DNA of 64,000 bases, from contig KV748207.1 of assembly GCA_001692895.1 (NCBI GenBank), positions 434,001 to 498,000 on the forward strand. The letters run 5' to 3'. The DNA comes from Cenococcum geophilum 1.58. Its lineage: Eukaryota; Ascomycota; Dothideomycetes; Gloniales; Gloniaceae. Below are positions 24,201-37,612 of the stretch, piece after piece (positions within the stretch are counted from its first letter, which is position 1; every line of letters starts with the position of its first letter). A program made the translations under genes and the position numbers. The notes beneath the pieces are model-generated. The model was given only the letters and a program-made list of their open reading frames with translations, did not search any database and was not told the DNA's origin.

Positions 24201-27200
24201 TACCGCTCTTAACTTCTATTTAGTATCCCTATTTAAGGGTTTCACTACTAATAAAGTCTATAATATCCGTCCTTACTACCTTTTTTATATTTTAACGCCA
24301 CCAACATCCTCTCTACTATTATTATCCTCGTTATTATTACCAGCACTGCCCTAGCCGTTATTATTAGCGCCCTCTCTATCGGCCTTATTTTACGCTTTAG
24401 TATAATTACTAATACTACTAATATTTACTACACCCGTAAAGTTAGGGATAGTAATATTAAAGTTAACGTTTATACTATATAAAATAGGCGTATAATTGGC
24501 TGTATGCTAATAGTAGACATGTTATATAGTTTCGTTAACGTTAAATGGGGTAATAAGTTACTAAAAGTGCTCTTTTTACTTAGGATTCTTAAGGTTAATA
24601 AATACCTTATTATCCTTATACTACTTTTTAATTTTATAATACGCGGTATTTATAAAGGTTTTGTTACCAGTATAATAATTATAGACTACCTAAAGACTAC
24701 TAACGATAATAAGGCCCGCTTATAATTTAGTAATTATAAAAAGGTTCCTTACTATATCCTAGACAAATTTTAGCAGACTAGTAACTGTTATATTATATAC
24801 TAATAACTCTACCTAGCCGCCTTAGATGCTATTAACGGTAAAGACCTTAATTTCGCTAACTACTAGCGTAAATTCCCGCCACTTACTATCATCTTACTAG
24901 GTATAGCACTATTCTTTAAGCGTATATAGCGCTGTGGAGTAAATAGTAAGTTAGGCTATATATAAAACGGTAAGGCTAACCTCTTATAGCTTAAATCTAA
25001 AGCTTATTAATGCTATAGCCACCTAGAATACGCGTTAAGCGTAGACTAGGTTATACGTTAATTAGCTAAGCTCGTTTACCTATATAGTACTATTAACGGC
25101 AAGGATGGCGATAAGGTAGTTATAGTGTAGCATATTCTTAAAAAAGCTCGCCGCCAGCTTTAACTACTTTTAGTTCTTAACTATTAGGCTTATCTAAAGC
25201 TAGCTATATAGTAGGATAGTATTTATAAGATATATAATGTCTTTAACAAATTAATATTGCAGCGAGAACTACACTATATCTATACTAGCCGCGAGGAGAC
25301 GCGTATAGAGGGAGATGGATTTTTAATAGTAGAATAGATTATCGAAATTAGGATTAAGAATTAGTTTTAGTTATTATATATTACTAAGAAGAACCTAAGG
25401 TATAGGGTTGCTAGCCTAAATCTATAGATCTCCCTAGATTAAATATAGTCTATTTTAGGCGAACCTAATAAAATTACCTAGCTTAGACGCCTTCTTAGCC
25501 TTATTATAGAAAACTGTGTATATAGCGCTAATAGAATATATATAAGTTTGTAAGACTATATTAGGTATTATAAGAATTATATTAGCCTTTTTAGCCAGGT
25601 TTATGATAACTATATTAGCCGTAAGTATTAATCCCATCTTATTATTTTACGTTATATTATTACTAAGCGTAAATTAGTATAAGTATTAGCGGAATTCAGC
25701 GTATTTAGTTATATTAGGGTCTATAATAGAATATAAGTTTCCGTTACCATCTAGAATACCTATAAGGTGTAATAACTACTAACCTTTAGACAAATTTATA
25801 ACCTATAACTGCTTATTAAAGCTAGTAGTATTACTAGCCTTAAATATACGGTAGAGTAGGAATGCTATATTTAGCATAGACGCGTTCTTATTAATTATAG
25901 CATAGTTATCCTATTCCTTAAAATACTTAGGATAAGTATTAATACCTACCGCTATTTACTATATAACGGCATTCTGTTTATAGACCTTAGTTTCCGTTAA
26001 GTATATATAGCGGCGAAGGACAATAGGAAATTTAGTGGGACGGCCTTGTATAATTAGTGCCTTATAGTCCTCTATAAGCGCATTATTAATTATCTTAGCT
26101 AGTATATCTAGTTAGTGATTAAGTAGCGATAGGACCTAAATTCTAGTAGGATCCTGCTAGGGTGACCTAAGTTAATACTAGTATTGTACTAAAATAGTTA
26201 GGAAGGTTAATTTCCTAACGCTACTGGGGCCTTATATTAGTAAAATACTGCCTATTATATATTTAAGCGCAGTATAGGCACCTGTTTACTCTTTATTAAG
26301 TAGCGGTAAGATGGCCTTAAGGCATTATTAACTAAGTTCTTCCTATACTTAGTAATTAATACGCGGAAGATCTGTAAAGTTATTAAATAGCGGAATTTGG
26401 CGCTTAATATAGAAACTATCGCCTTCTTACTATAGGTAGTATAGAGTATTAATCTCTTAGGAGATTCTAACCTTAGGGACACGCTTAGTTATAAGATATT
26501 TAATGCCCTATACTATAATTAGGGCTTTACTTAGGTTACTAACTATTATAAAGTTATTACTGCTTAGAATATGCTTTAGAGTAAATACGGGGTTCGGTAT
26601 AAACTTATAACCTACCTATAGTTAAAAATAAAAGTATAGTAGTTATAGCCGGAGCTAAAGGGAGTAATATTAATAATAACTTCTTTCTAGCTAGCCTAGC
26701 TATCTACGTCTTTACCTAAAAATAAGATATTAATAATAGAGTTAGTATAAAGGGTAATACTATTAACCATCTAAATAGTAGCGTAGTAGACTCGGTCTAT
26801 ACTACCTAGAAAGATAATAAAATAAATAATAGTAGGTACCTAGGGGTTCTAATTAACGGCCTTAAGGCTTATAACTACGGCATAGAACTAAACCGTAAAA
26901 TACTTAAGAACGCTATTAAACTAATACCTCATGGAGATTTTATACAATAGTTGGTTCTCTACTAAGAGCTATATACTAAGCTAGATATTTATATTATAGT
27001 TCTTCCACTAGTAACCTAAAGGATTATTAATGCTCTACTATTATAGGCTTGCGTTTAGGCTCGCGATATAACTATTAAGCTATTTAATACTTAGCGTAAA
27101 GAAGTAGATAACGACTATAGGACTATTTAATAGCATATCCTAAGCTTTATAGATTTGCGGCGTAAATAGGCTAAAGTCCCTATTAATAAAGAAGTACTTA

Positions 27201-28110
27201 CTAAGTAATATACATATACCTAGTATAAGTTTATTAGAGGCAATAACAAACCTAATATAGTAAAGTTATAGGGTTATAGCATCTTGTAGAAGAATATAAG
27301 TAAAATACTTAAGTATAGTTAGATATAATAGTTATTAAGTAACTAAAGAAGTAGTATTAGTAGTATTAACCTTAATATTGCTAGTAATATTAGCATCTAT
27401 AAATTGGATGGATGCCGTCTTATATAAATAATAAGTAGGCATTCTACTAGTTTTATAAAACACCTAGAACGCAATGCCATATACTATAATATACTCTTTA
27501 ATAATTTATATAATAAACTAAACTATAAGGTAGTCGTTATTTGGAAGCTAGAGTATATTTAAAGGTTTAGCTATTATAGAATTGCTATCCTCTATATAGG
27601 TGTTTAGATTATCTACTAGGCTATTTGCTACCAGATAAAAGCTAGCTGTATTAAGAGGTTTAGGCGATAGAGAAGTAGTAGCTGCACTTAAAGCGGCAGT
27701 ATTTAGTATATCTACCTTACCCGGAGTAGTTACGGCGTCTATTACCTAAATTAAAGTAGGTCTACTTATATAATTATTAATATTATACCCTATAACTTTA
27801 TAGTTCTTATATACCTAACTATAGAAAATAGTTTAATAGTCTAGGAAGCTATAGTTTAGGTAAGTCCGCTTTTTCTTACCTAATAGCTAGGGATAGTCTT
27901 GCTTTCTATAGCTTATAGCACTATATTAGTTGCATATTATACTAAAATAGTTACTCTTAAGATAACTAGCTTCCCTATAATTATTATATATAGGGTTAGA
28001 GTAGTTAGCTTTAAGATAACCGGCCTTACTATAGCTATAATAAAGTTAAAAAGCTTTCTTAAGAGGATAATCGGCGCGTATATAACCGGTAGATAAATAG
28101 AGATAGTATT
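24200..28110 (+). pseudogene. Very long RIP-mutated frame of unknown function
   Basis: From about 24300 to 26250 one plus-strand frame (same phase as 24504) can be followed with stops only of TAA/TAG type. It includes WGNKLLKVLFLLRILKVN, FPPLTIILLGIALFFKRI and LKKARRQL. From about 26600 to 28100 another phase is the better one, including the hydrophilic stretches RKEVDNDYRTI and KVPINKEVLTK, and a last open part from 27899. Together these could represent one protein of more than 1,000 residues or two adjacent ones. I recognise no domain. A possible glycine-rich loop (VVIAGAKGSNINN) at about 26660 is not convincing as a Walker A motif. It starts about 700 bp from, and divergent to, the DUF3435 remnant, so it could belong to the same mobile element. 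Confidence 0.4.
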
Positions 28111-28681
28111 TTAAAGTGTTATTAGCTAAGAGGTATAGACTACTAAGCTTTAAAAAAAAAAGAGGCTTATTAAGTATAGGGTCCTTATTATTACCTTATA
28201 AGACACTAAAGCCCATAGTTATTATAGTTAAGGTAATCTTAAAAACTATAATACCCTTAGCAAACTTTTTGTAGTTATAGATATAGTTAATATTACAAGT
28301 TATAAAATAATTAGTAGGTAGGTCTATTTTAGTAGTAGGCTATATTAAGCAGTAGTCTATATAAACGTATTAGTAAATATAAATTCTCTATTATATAGCT
28401 AAGGCCAAAAATAAGGTAGCTAATTTACTACGTTATAAGGCTCTACAGCTTAGATAAATTTGCGAAGGCATTAGTTATAGAAGTAGATACTAGTAGGGTA
28501 AAAGTAAGGGTAGGTAGTTAGTAAAATTAGGTTAACTAGTAAAGGTAAGGAAATAAGGTATACCCTAATAAAATTATATAAGTAAGGCCTTAGCGGTAAA
28601 GTATATAGTTATATATTTTGCAAGTTAAACACGTATAAGGGTAAATCTATAGTAATAAGACCAACCTATAAAGGAAGACGC
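28111..28681. other. Decayed TA-rich DNA
   Basis: Extremely TpA-rich with short A runs, no gene recognised. It may be the 3' part of the preceding long frame or its untranslated region. Confidence 0.3.
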
Positions 28682-29928
28682 GGTATAGTATAAGTTATAG
28701 GGACTACCCTACTTAGCCTATCTCTTAATATAGGCTAGGTAATAGTCTAGTACTATTAAGCTTTTATAGTTTATAATATAAGTATATAAATATATAGAAG
28801 GGTAAAGGGAAAAAAGTAAGTAGTAAAGTAAAAGTACTTTACTCTAGGTAGGCTAATTATGTTATAGGTAAACGGAAACTTAAATACTATAATCTATTAA
28901 AAATATCACTAATAAGCATAGCTTACTATTACTAGAAAGTATAAGTCTTTTCCTCCCTTAATTAGTAAAAAAAAAGGCATTATTAACTAAATAATCTCTT
29001 ACTAGAGTACTAGGTAGGGAGTGGGATATTATAAAACTATATATAGTTTTAAACAGATCTAAAATAAAGATATTAAATTTAAGAGACTTTAATATAATAA
29101 ATGCTATAGTAGAATACTAACCTCTTATATAATACTAAATAGATAAATAGTAAAATAAGTTAACATTACTAAGTGGCTAGATACTGGTATATATAATATA
29201 TCTACTATTCTAAAATATCTTAAAATGCCGTAAAATGCTATAAAATGCTATTAATTATATAAACTTATAATATAAGATATAAAACCTCCTACTACCTTTT
29301 ACGGTAGATATGCGTTTAAATAAGCACTAGATATTTATATATAGATATAAATTCCGCATATTAGATAATTATTATTTTAAATAAACTTATTTAGTAGGCC
29401 CTTAAGTGCTATATAATATAATAATAACACTAATAATTATAAAGTAAGTATAATACGTCATTATCTACTAGAAGTACTACCTATTATATACTAAGCACTT
29501 TATAGTAATAGAGTCCGCATATATAGATATAGGCTAGCCCTTTAACTTTAGTAGCGCGTATATCTACTAACTTTATATAATAATAAAAAATATAGTAACG
29601 CCTATAATAAGTGTAATATATTGCCGTCTACTAGAAATATTACCTATTATATAACAAACACTTTATAGTAATAAAGCCCGTATATATAAATATAGGCTAG
29701 CCCTCTAACTCTAGCGGCGCGTATATATACCGACTTTATATAATAATAAGAAATATAATAACGCCTATAACCTCCTATATTTTACTATACTATAATAACT
29801 AGTTACCCCTTTACAGGCATTTAATAAATCGCTTATATTAAAAACTATAAAAGTTTAGCAGTACTAAACCACTACCTAGCCCTAAATAGGCTGGGTAGGG
29901 TAGTCCCTATAAGTTATATAATTGTACC
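28682..29928. mobile_element. 1.25-kb inverted-repeat structure, candidate non-autonomous TIR element
   Basis: The left arm, about 28682-28810, contains AAGTTATAGGGACTACCCTA, then TAGGCTAGGTA and CTTTTATAGTTTATAATAT. The right arm, about 29807-29928, is its reverse complement with RIP-type differences (ATATTAAAAACTATAAAAG, TACCTAGCC, TAGGGTAGTCCCTATAAGTT). Arms are roughly 120 bp, about 80 percent alike by eye. The interior has no recognisable coding sequence but contains a 163-bp tandem duplication. I could not identify a target-site duplication, so a folded-back pair of neighbouring elements is possible. Confidence 0.5.
29446..29776. repeat. 163-bp tandem duplication, two units
   Basis: The first unit begins near 29446-29451 (taatacgtcattatctacta) and the second near 29609-29614 (taatatattgccgtctacta). 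Both contain ATAGGCTAGCCCT, a GGCGCG or TAGCGCG patch, and ATAACGCC/GTAACGCC near their ends. Differences are almost all transitions. A further partial match begins near 29400. Confidence 0.75.
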
Positions 29929-30239
29929 CTTATTTAACTATATAGTACTAAGTCTAGCCGTATTTACCCTAACTAGTAGTAGTAAACTATAGCTAATTTT
30001 ACCTCTATATAGGTATATGCGGGCAATTATAAGATCTACCTCTTTACCTCTTTTTAATTAACTTTACTTATCCTACCTTCTATTTCTTTTATAACTAACT
30101 TCTAACTATATCTAATACTAAAGTTATACTAATATAGCGCTAGCCAGCTACCGTATAAAGCCCTCTTACTTTAATAGTTACCTTCTACTTAATATATACC
30201 GTAATATTATATATACTTAACTAAATAAGCGACTTAATA

Positions 30240-30550
30240 ATAATATAACTATAGGTAAAGCTAAACGTATAGTATAAGGCAAACCTAAAGCTAATTAAAG
30301 ATATAGATATTACCTAAGGCTTTAGAATAAGTATTAAAAACTATAATAGACTAAAAGAGAGTGTTAAAGATATTGTGATTAAAGTTAAGCCTAAGCACGT
30401 AATATATTACGGTAACTCTATAATAATAAAAGGAGGGCACATTAAGAAGTTTTATAAGTAACTCTCGCAATTTACTAATACTCTACTAAATTAGAAACTG
30501 TAGGTAATCCTAAAAATTATAAGAAGTGCTTATTCTAATTATATAAGAAG
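30240..30550 (+). pseudogene. SNF2-like helicase remnant, segment 1 (N-terminal)
   Basis: This plus-strand coding-like segment (RISIKNYNRLKESVKDIVIK, VKPKHVIYYG, IIKGGHIKKFYK) leads into the insertion site of the Copia copy at 30556. It is assigned to the SNF2-like gene because removing that insertion, with its GGTAC duplication, joins it to segment 2. The true start is not resolved and no domain is visible in this part. Confidence 0.4.
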
Positions 30551-30555
30551 GGTAC

Positions 30556-30741
30556 TGTCGGGAATAAGGCAAGTTGCCATTACGTACGGCAAACTGCCGT
30601 CACGTGTCGCCGCGGCACTAGCGTGGCGAGGAGCCTTAAGTTCCTTGCCCTCCTTTATTCCAATTAATAAGCTTTATTAACCAACATTACTATAACCTAC
30701 TTGAGTAGTCATTATTAGTGAGTTACCCTGTATAACTAATA
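30556..30741 (+). repeat. 5' LTR of Copia copy A
   Basis: This 186-bp LTR has the same length as both LTRs of copy B. It carries two 20-bp palindromic U3 units (GGCAAGTTGCC and GGCAAACTGCC types). The interior begins CTAATTAGTGGTTAAATAT, as in copy B, where a primer-binding site would lie. Confidence 0.85.
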
Positions 30742-33700
30742 CTAATTAGTGGTTAAATATATAGTTAACTATAGAGTAGCTAGGTTTTCGAATAGAAGAG
30801 ATAGTCTTATATAGGGGTGCTATATGCGTTTATATGGAATGGATCCCGGCGACACTGTACTACCTTAAACTTGTGGAAAACTAGTAACAGAAGTGTTACT
30901 AAGTACTAGGAGATACTAAGTTACGTCTATTATGCAGAATAATCGCGTTTACAAAGATTTGGTTATATTTTAGGTTAGAAGTGTTACTAAACCTAGGGTC
31001 CTAAGTTAACGTCCGAAACGCGTTAAACGACGTCTAAAATATGTCAAACAACATCTTAAATTGCCTACCTCTTAATAGTAAACCTACGAGATCCTATAAA
31101 ACCAAAAATCCTACTTACCTTCGACGTACGACACCCCGTCGATTCTATACCTACTATGGCGTTAACCTACCTAAAGAAGTACAAGAACGACATTAACCTA
31201 GAGATATAGAATAGAGACATTAACCCTGTAACCGCTAAGCAATAGGACCTAAACGGATTCCTATTATACTGTATAGTATACTATAAAGACAGCGAATATA
31301 ATAATACTATGCTATAGTACTGTATAAAGGAGGACTTTATTAGATAGATAAAGAAAATATAGGTTCCTATAAATAAAGATATTGTATAAAACTTTTATAA
31401 CTTCCTTTAGGAGAATGGAGTATTTGTCCCTATAGATGGGGGAGTTATTAGAGATAATATTTAGGAGTATGTTATTGACGTAAAAGAAGAGCACGAATGG
31501 ACTCTATAAGAGATTAAGCACTAACTACGCACTATAAGGAAGCTTAACTTACGATAGAATCTAAGTAATACACCTCTAAAGACGAATCTACCTTTGCCCT
31601 TAACTCCTCTGTATCTAATTTAACCTATAGCTTTAACGTTAAATACTACACCCCAATAAAAGTAGGTATAGGATCCTATTGCTTTATAATTTAATAACCT
31701 TTAAACTCTACTAATTAGACCTACGTCCCTACTATAGCCTATAATGCAACTCCTACCCCCTTTATCTTAATCTTAAATTAGAGGCAGTTTAAAATTGCTT
31801 ATAGAGCTTGCGAAGCTCTATTTAGATTAGGAGAAGAAGTTTAGTAGGGAACTATATAATGTCCTTAATTCGAAACTATATATCTTCTATAACTATTACT
31901 AGAAAGTAGAAATAGAGTCTAATTAATACTATAACGTTTATTCCGTTATGCTTAAGGGCCAAGCTAGTACCTTCTATTATAACCGTTTAGTAGGAAAAGG
32001 ATATAATTTTGACCGTATAATATATAAGTTAAGATACCACTTTAAAATAGAAGAGAATAAGTAGCAGTATATATTAGAATAGAGAGAGACTACCTTTTTA
32101 AGGATTATTGCTATAAACCCAAGTGTTCCTCGGCTTGATTATCTTTAAAAGCTTTTTAATTAACTTTAGATGATTTAGTGTGGTTTATCCAAATTATATT
32201 AAGAGGATTTTAGCCTATATAATTAAGTTATTAGCGTATACTAAGGCGTTAAAGAATATAACCTTACTCTCTTTAATCCTATAAATACTTATAAAGGAGT
32301 ATATGCTTAATTAAGATCTTCTATTAGCACTGCTCTACGCTCTTAAAAAGTATAGTAATTTAACGCCTAACTTTAACCTACTTTAATTAACCCGCCCGAC
32401 TAATATAATTATAACTAAACTAATTAAATATATAGTGGCCGGGGTAGATAATATAGTAGAGGGTATAATTAACGACTATAAAGTAAAGGTGGAGGCCCTT
32501 ATAGAGGTTTATTTCGAAGTAATTATTAAAAAAAGTGCTACGTTTATAAGAAACCGAATTGCTAGTTAACTAGGCATTCTCTTAATAAGCAAAAGAAGGC
32601 ATATAATAAGTTTCGCCAAAGTATAAGAAATTTTAAAAATTATAAGGTTACTATGGCCTACTTCTAAAGCTTCCTAGTTTAATATAAAGGCGTAGAAGAT
32701 CTTAAGGGTGAGGTTAATAAGGCCGAATAGCTCCTTATAAATATAGAAATTGAGAACTACTTACCTAACTAATACTTTACTAAGTATGGTAAGGTAGATG
32801 GTATATAAACCGTTACTATTCTTAATAACTAATCTACGCTCTACTCTATCACGAAGTTAGATATCTTTAATAAGCTATAGGAGAGTTTTATATTCTCCTT
32901 TAATAACAGATACTTAGTGAACGTCTTCTATGGTATTATACCAGATACTAGAGCCGCAGAAGTATCTATAGTAGGAGAACCTTAAGTTCGAGCCCTTTAG
33001 TAACTTAATAGCTCTATTTAGATTAACTATTTAACGGCAGGCTAATACACGATTTATTTTAGTAAGGGTACTATAATCTTTTTTAGCATAATTAGGGTCT
33101 AAACCCCCTTGGGGTATATTACTTTCCACATTATTTTTATAAATACCCTATTTCTATTTTACATCGGAGATATAGATAAATTAGGTATTAAGCTTAATAA
33201 CCTTAAGAATATACTCGTTTAGGGAGATAATTAGGTGCCTGTTATACGCAAGTAGGGTTACCCCTAATTACTCCTTTATTAACTAGAAAAGAGTATTACT
33301 TAGAGCCACTTAACTAAGTTAGAGTTACGTTAACTATACCATCGCTTTAGCCACCTATCTATTTACTAATTACTTAGGGTCCTTTAGCAAGCAGGCTATA
33401 AAGTTAAGGTTAAAGCAATTAAGTATCTTATAAAGTACTGCTATTACTACTAAATAAACCAAAAGTTTCCTAGCCGATTTAAGTTTAGCCTTAAAGATAA
33501 CTATAACTTTAACTTTTGTATTATTGTTAACGTTATATATCTTAGCGGTAAGCTAGTACTCTAAGTTATTAACTTCTTAACCTTCTTCTAAGCCGCACGT
33601 TTCTTAAAGGATATATTAGCTAGGAACGCATAGGATACCCTTTAATTATGCTAGATTAATATCTACTTAGAACCCCCTAACTAAATCGTCTATAATATAA

Positions 33701-36154
33701 AAAAGAACTTCTTATCTATAGAGTTTTGATAATAGATAAAGGCAATAGCAATTAAGGTTAAGGAAGTCCCTATTAAGGCATATAATAGTATTAGAAAAGT
33801 AAAGCGGTATTACGCGCTATTACGCCGCGTATATAAGATTATCTCTTTAAAACTAGAGGACGCTAGCAAAGAACTTACCTTATAAATAGCTATTAAAGCT
33901 ATTAATAATTCCGCTAGCCTAGATAGACTTATACCTATATTACTAGTTATTAGCGCCTACCCTTAAATAACTAACGATTTTTTACTATTTCCCTCTATTA
34001 TATAATAAGCTAAGGCTATTTATAAGGCAATAAAGGAGGTACGACATCTCTATGCTATATGCTAGGTTAATAATATATTAGGAATAAGAAATAGCCTAAA
34101 TACCTTAACTATGCTTAATCTGCTACTCTAGTCTAAGGTATATATATAGCGTAAAAAGGGAGGGTGGTTAGGCCTATATTAACTTATTATAATTAATAGT
34201 TAAACTTATACTATTTAGATGCCTTACAGACCCACTTAATTCCATTTAACTATTATTAAGCCTTATTATAAAGATAACAGTTCCGAACCTTTATAGGATG
34301 CTATAAAACATACCCTAAAGAAAAACTATAATTAATGTGCTCTAGAAGGCGACCATAATCCTAATATAATTATAGTAGATACGCCGTAACCACGACGCGG
34401 TAGAGGTCGCCTAAAGGGATTACAAAATTGCTAATATCTTGTTAATTTTAAAGAGCAATTTATTGCCGCTATTAAGAATAGAGTTAAGCTATTAATGGCC
34501 TTTATAATAGCTAAGGAGAAGGCTAACTTTAAACTCGCAAAACAACTCTAAAAGGAAGGTTGTATTATAACTTTAGGAGCTCCTTTCTAAGCATTTAATA
34601 AGTAGGAGATTAATAGTCTTATTATAAGAGGAGTCTTTAAATTTAAGAAGTATAACTCTACTAAGTTTAATGGAGTTCGTATCTTTAAGTTAAAAATAGT
34701 TAATAAGATTAAGGGCAAAGCTACTAACGCCCCATTTAAGAAATTAAGGCTTATTATTTAAGGTTACAACGATAATAGCAAGGAGGTAATTCTTATACAA
34801 TCTCCTATAATTTAACGAGCTAGTTAGCGAGTTATTATTACGCTAGCTCCCTCTTTAATAAAGAATAGAATGGCGGTTTATTTATAAGATATTACTTAAG
34901 CCTACACTTAATTAGAGACGCCCCTTTAGCGCTTAATACTAGTATACCTTTTAGAGTAAATTCGCTACTAATATCCCGAAGATATAATTATGGTTATGCT
35001 TAAGCCATTATATGGAATTATAGAGGTAGGAACTTATTAGTAGGCTACCTACAGCAAGTACTATAAAGAGAAGCTTTTAATAACTACTTCTATATTTAAC
35101 CTATACTTCCTTATTATAACTATAGGAACTCTATTTAGAATTATTAGTATATAAACTAATAATATAATTATTTTAGGAGATAACTAATTCTTAGCTCTTA
35201 AAGAAGATAAACTAGTAAAGGCAAATCTTATAGTAAAGCTAAAGGAAAAGCTTAACTTAATAACACTATTACTCTTTAATAAATGCATCCTCTCCCTAAA
35301 CGAGGATTCTATTACTTTACGCCAGAAGGGTTAAGGTAAGAAAATTAACGTTATTAACGTTAATTCTCTAAAGTAAGGATATATAGAGTAACGCGCTTAT
35401 AGAGCTTATATTGCTTCTATCTATTAACCTAAGGCTTTATTTAATCTCTCTGTTACCACCTAATACTAGGAACTAACTAAGGATGACGTTCTTACCCTAA
35501 ATAAACGTTTTTCTTAGTAAATAAACCATCTTAACTAGGGACTATACTACGTGCCTATTAATCTTCCCACCGCTAAGCTCTTTATATTTATTAATAAATC
35601 GTTTATAAATAATAAAGATTTTAGCTCCTAGCTAAAATATAAGATTATTATCGCGAATAAATCTACTAGAGAGAATAACTTTACGATTTATAGTAATCTT
35701 ATCTATTAAAGCTTAACTAAGAGTAAGCGCGTTACTTAAAGCGTTCTAGCGTTAGAGATATATAGAATAGTTAGCGGAGTTAATATAGTAATTATAATTG
35801 GAACTACCCTAAAGATAATTATAGATCGACTTAAACTTCCCGTTATCCCTATAATCGTATATACCGACTTATATTCCCTCTATAAGTGTTTAGTTAAGCT
35901 TAGTACTATAAAGGAGAAGCGCCTTATAATTAATATTATAGCACTTTATTAATCCTATAAACGGTAAGAACTCTTTAAGATTTAATAAATTAATAGTTAA
36001 GATAACCTAGTAGATGTAATAATAAAGGCAAACCTAAATAAGGCTCTAGAAACGTTTATTAATATAAACACTCTACGTATATAAGTTAAAGGTTAGGTTA
36101 AAAGGGAGTAAGGATATAATATTCTGCAGACCCTAATTTTAACTAGCTAATTAG

Positions 36155-36181
36155 GATTTTCTATACCCAGTATAGAAAATC
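36155..36181 (+). other. Conserved hairpin before the 3' LTR of Copia copy A
   Basis: GATTTTCTATAC, loop CCA, GTATAGAAAATC: a perfect 12-bp stem with a 3-nt loop, 223 bp upstream of the 3' LTR. It matches hairpins at the same place in the two other related copies (44266-44292 and 61425-61451). Confidence 0.8.
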
Positions 36182-36404
36182 GCTATTGGCTCGCTTATAG
36201 CTAGCGCCTTAGCGGCCCTAACGGCCCTAATATAATGTCTATCCACGACTTCTTAGCAAGAAAGCACCGCGTGCTAAAGAGGCAAATTTTGGAACAGCGA
36301 GACTTATATCGCAATGGCAATAGTAAGTAAGGAGGATTTATATTTATTACGATAGTTAAGCAGTATTTATATATAGATGGCAACCACAAAAGAAGAGTTA
36401 CTAG

Positions 36405-36611
36405 TGTTGGGAATAAGGCAAGTTGCCATCACATACGGCAAACTGCCGTCACGTAATGGCAAGTTGCCATCACGTGTCGCCGCGGCACTAGCGTGGCGAG
36501 GAGCCTTAAGTTCCTCGCCCTCCTTTATTCCAATCAATAAGCTTTATTAACTAATATCACTATAACCTACTCGACTAGTCGTTATTGGTGAGTCACCCTA
36601 TGTAACTAATA
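36405..36611 (+). repeat. 3' LTR of Copia copy A
   Basis: This 207-bp LTR has three U3 palindromic units against two in its partner, and is followed directly by the GGTAC duplication. Confidence 0.85.
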
Positions 36612-36616
36612 GGTAC

Positions 36617-37397
36617 TAAGTACCTCTAAAAGTAGGCATACTCTATATAAATATATATTACCCCTAAAGACTAAAGTATAAGACAAAATAACGCTACCTT
36701 AGCTATTATATATAATATAGCCTATAGACGTTACTATAACCCTACTATATAGTATCCCTTTGCCTTAGCTAGTAACCCTAATAGTAAGTAATATAATTAA
36801 TATAAAAGATATTAAGATTGAAATCTAATCCATAGCCTTAATAGGTAAGTTAATAGTTAGGGTAGTTTAAGTCTTATATCTAATAAGCGGAAACCTATAT
36901 ATAGCTCTAGGCAAGCTATAGAAGGAACTATAAGCCTATATAAAGCTTAATATCAATAGTCCGCCTAAAAAGAATATCTATATATTACTATAGAGATATA
37001 AAAACCTTATAATATAATTAGAGAGCATACTTATTATAGCTCTTAGCAAAATAGCAAGAAATAGTATAAAGGAGGCCGTATTTATAGTATTACTCTTACC
37101 TCCTAGCTTAAACTCCTAAGTCGCTACTACTAATAATATACCGCTAGCTATTAAATCTAAGGCGCCTAGATATAACGGACGCAGCGTAAAAAATAGCTAG
37201 TAAGTTCTAATACCGTATAAGGCTAGCGGTAAAAGTAAACTAAAAGAAAGTAAGAAGCGGAGTTATTTAGGATTAGTAATATATAGCTCTAATAAAGATA
37301 GTAAGGGCGAGCCTATTAAATATAAGAAATTAAATAATAATAAGACTAAATCGGGTAGATATAATAAGTAGCCTTAACTAAAATTAGTAATAAGTGC
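36617..37397 (+). pseudogene. SNF2-like helicase remnant, segment 2
   Basis: This continues segment 1 after the Copia insertion. The plus-strand frame is Lys/Ser/Asn-rich in its second half (VKNS, KSKLKESKKRSYLGLVIYSS, KKLNNNKTKSGRYNK), which fits the disordered N-terminal region often seen in fungal SNF2-family ATPases. It ends at the CTTAG duplication of the next LTR element. No catalytic motif lies here. Confidence 0.45.
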
Positions 37398-37402
37398 CTT
37401 AG

Positions 37403-37572
37403 TGTCGGAACGTTAATCACGTGACGTAGTCACAAGACTACGAAGCGAGACTAACTGTCTGACCTTAGAGTAACCCCTTTCTTCCAAAAATAAATCAACT
37501 ACCAACTTTAACACCGCATACGTACCACTATAAGTGATATTCGTGCACGTTAATAAAGCGAGTATACTGACA
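37403..37572 (+). repeat. 5' LTR of deleted Copia relative D
   Basis: 170 bp, TGTCGG...TGACA, about 94 percent identical by eye to the partner at 40382-40551. Confidence 0.9.
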
Positions 37573-37612
37573 CTGATTAGTAGACGTATAGATTAGGAAA
37601 TACGCAATAGCA

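Larger units (their letters stand above)
30551..36616 (+). mobile_element. Full-length Ty1/Copia LTR retrotransposon (fossil), copy A
   Basis: The element spans 30556-36611 between a 5-bp target duplication GGTAC (30551-30555 and 36612-36616). Its LTRs are 30556-30741 (186 bp) and 36405-36611 (207 bp), beginning TGTYGGGAATAAGGCAAG. From left to right the plus-strand interior holds a gag region (about 31150-32950), a protease/integrase interval, a reverse transcriptase region (about 34860-35500) and a Copia-type RNase H region (about 35580-36080). Order and domain type mark it as Copia. It is a fossil, broken many times by point mutation. The LTRs differ by numerous transitions, and the 3' LTR has one extra 20-bp U3 unit. 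It is inserted into the SNF2-like gene. Confidence 0.85.

Noticed and set aside
31312-31494. Short open frames inside the Copia copies (also 36201-36389, 43942-44136, 49104-49313)
   Set aside because: They lie in LTRs or antisense to gag/pol regions and match each other only because the elements are related.
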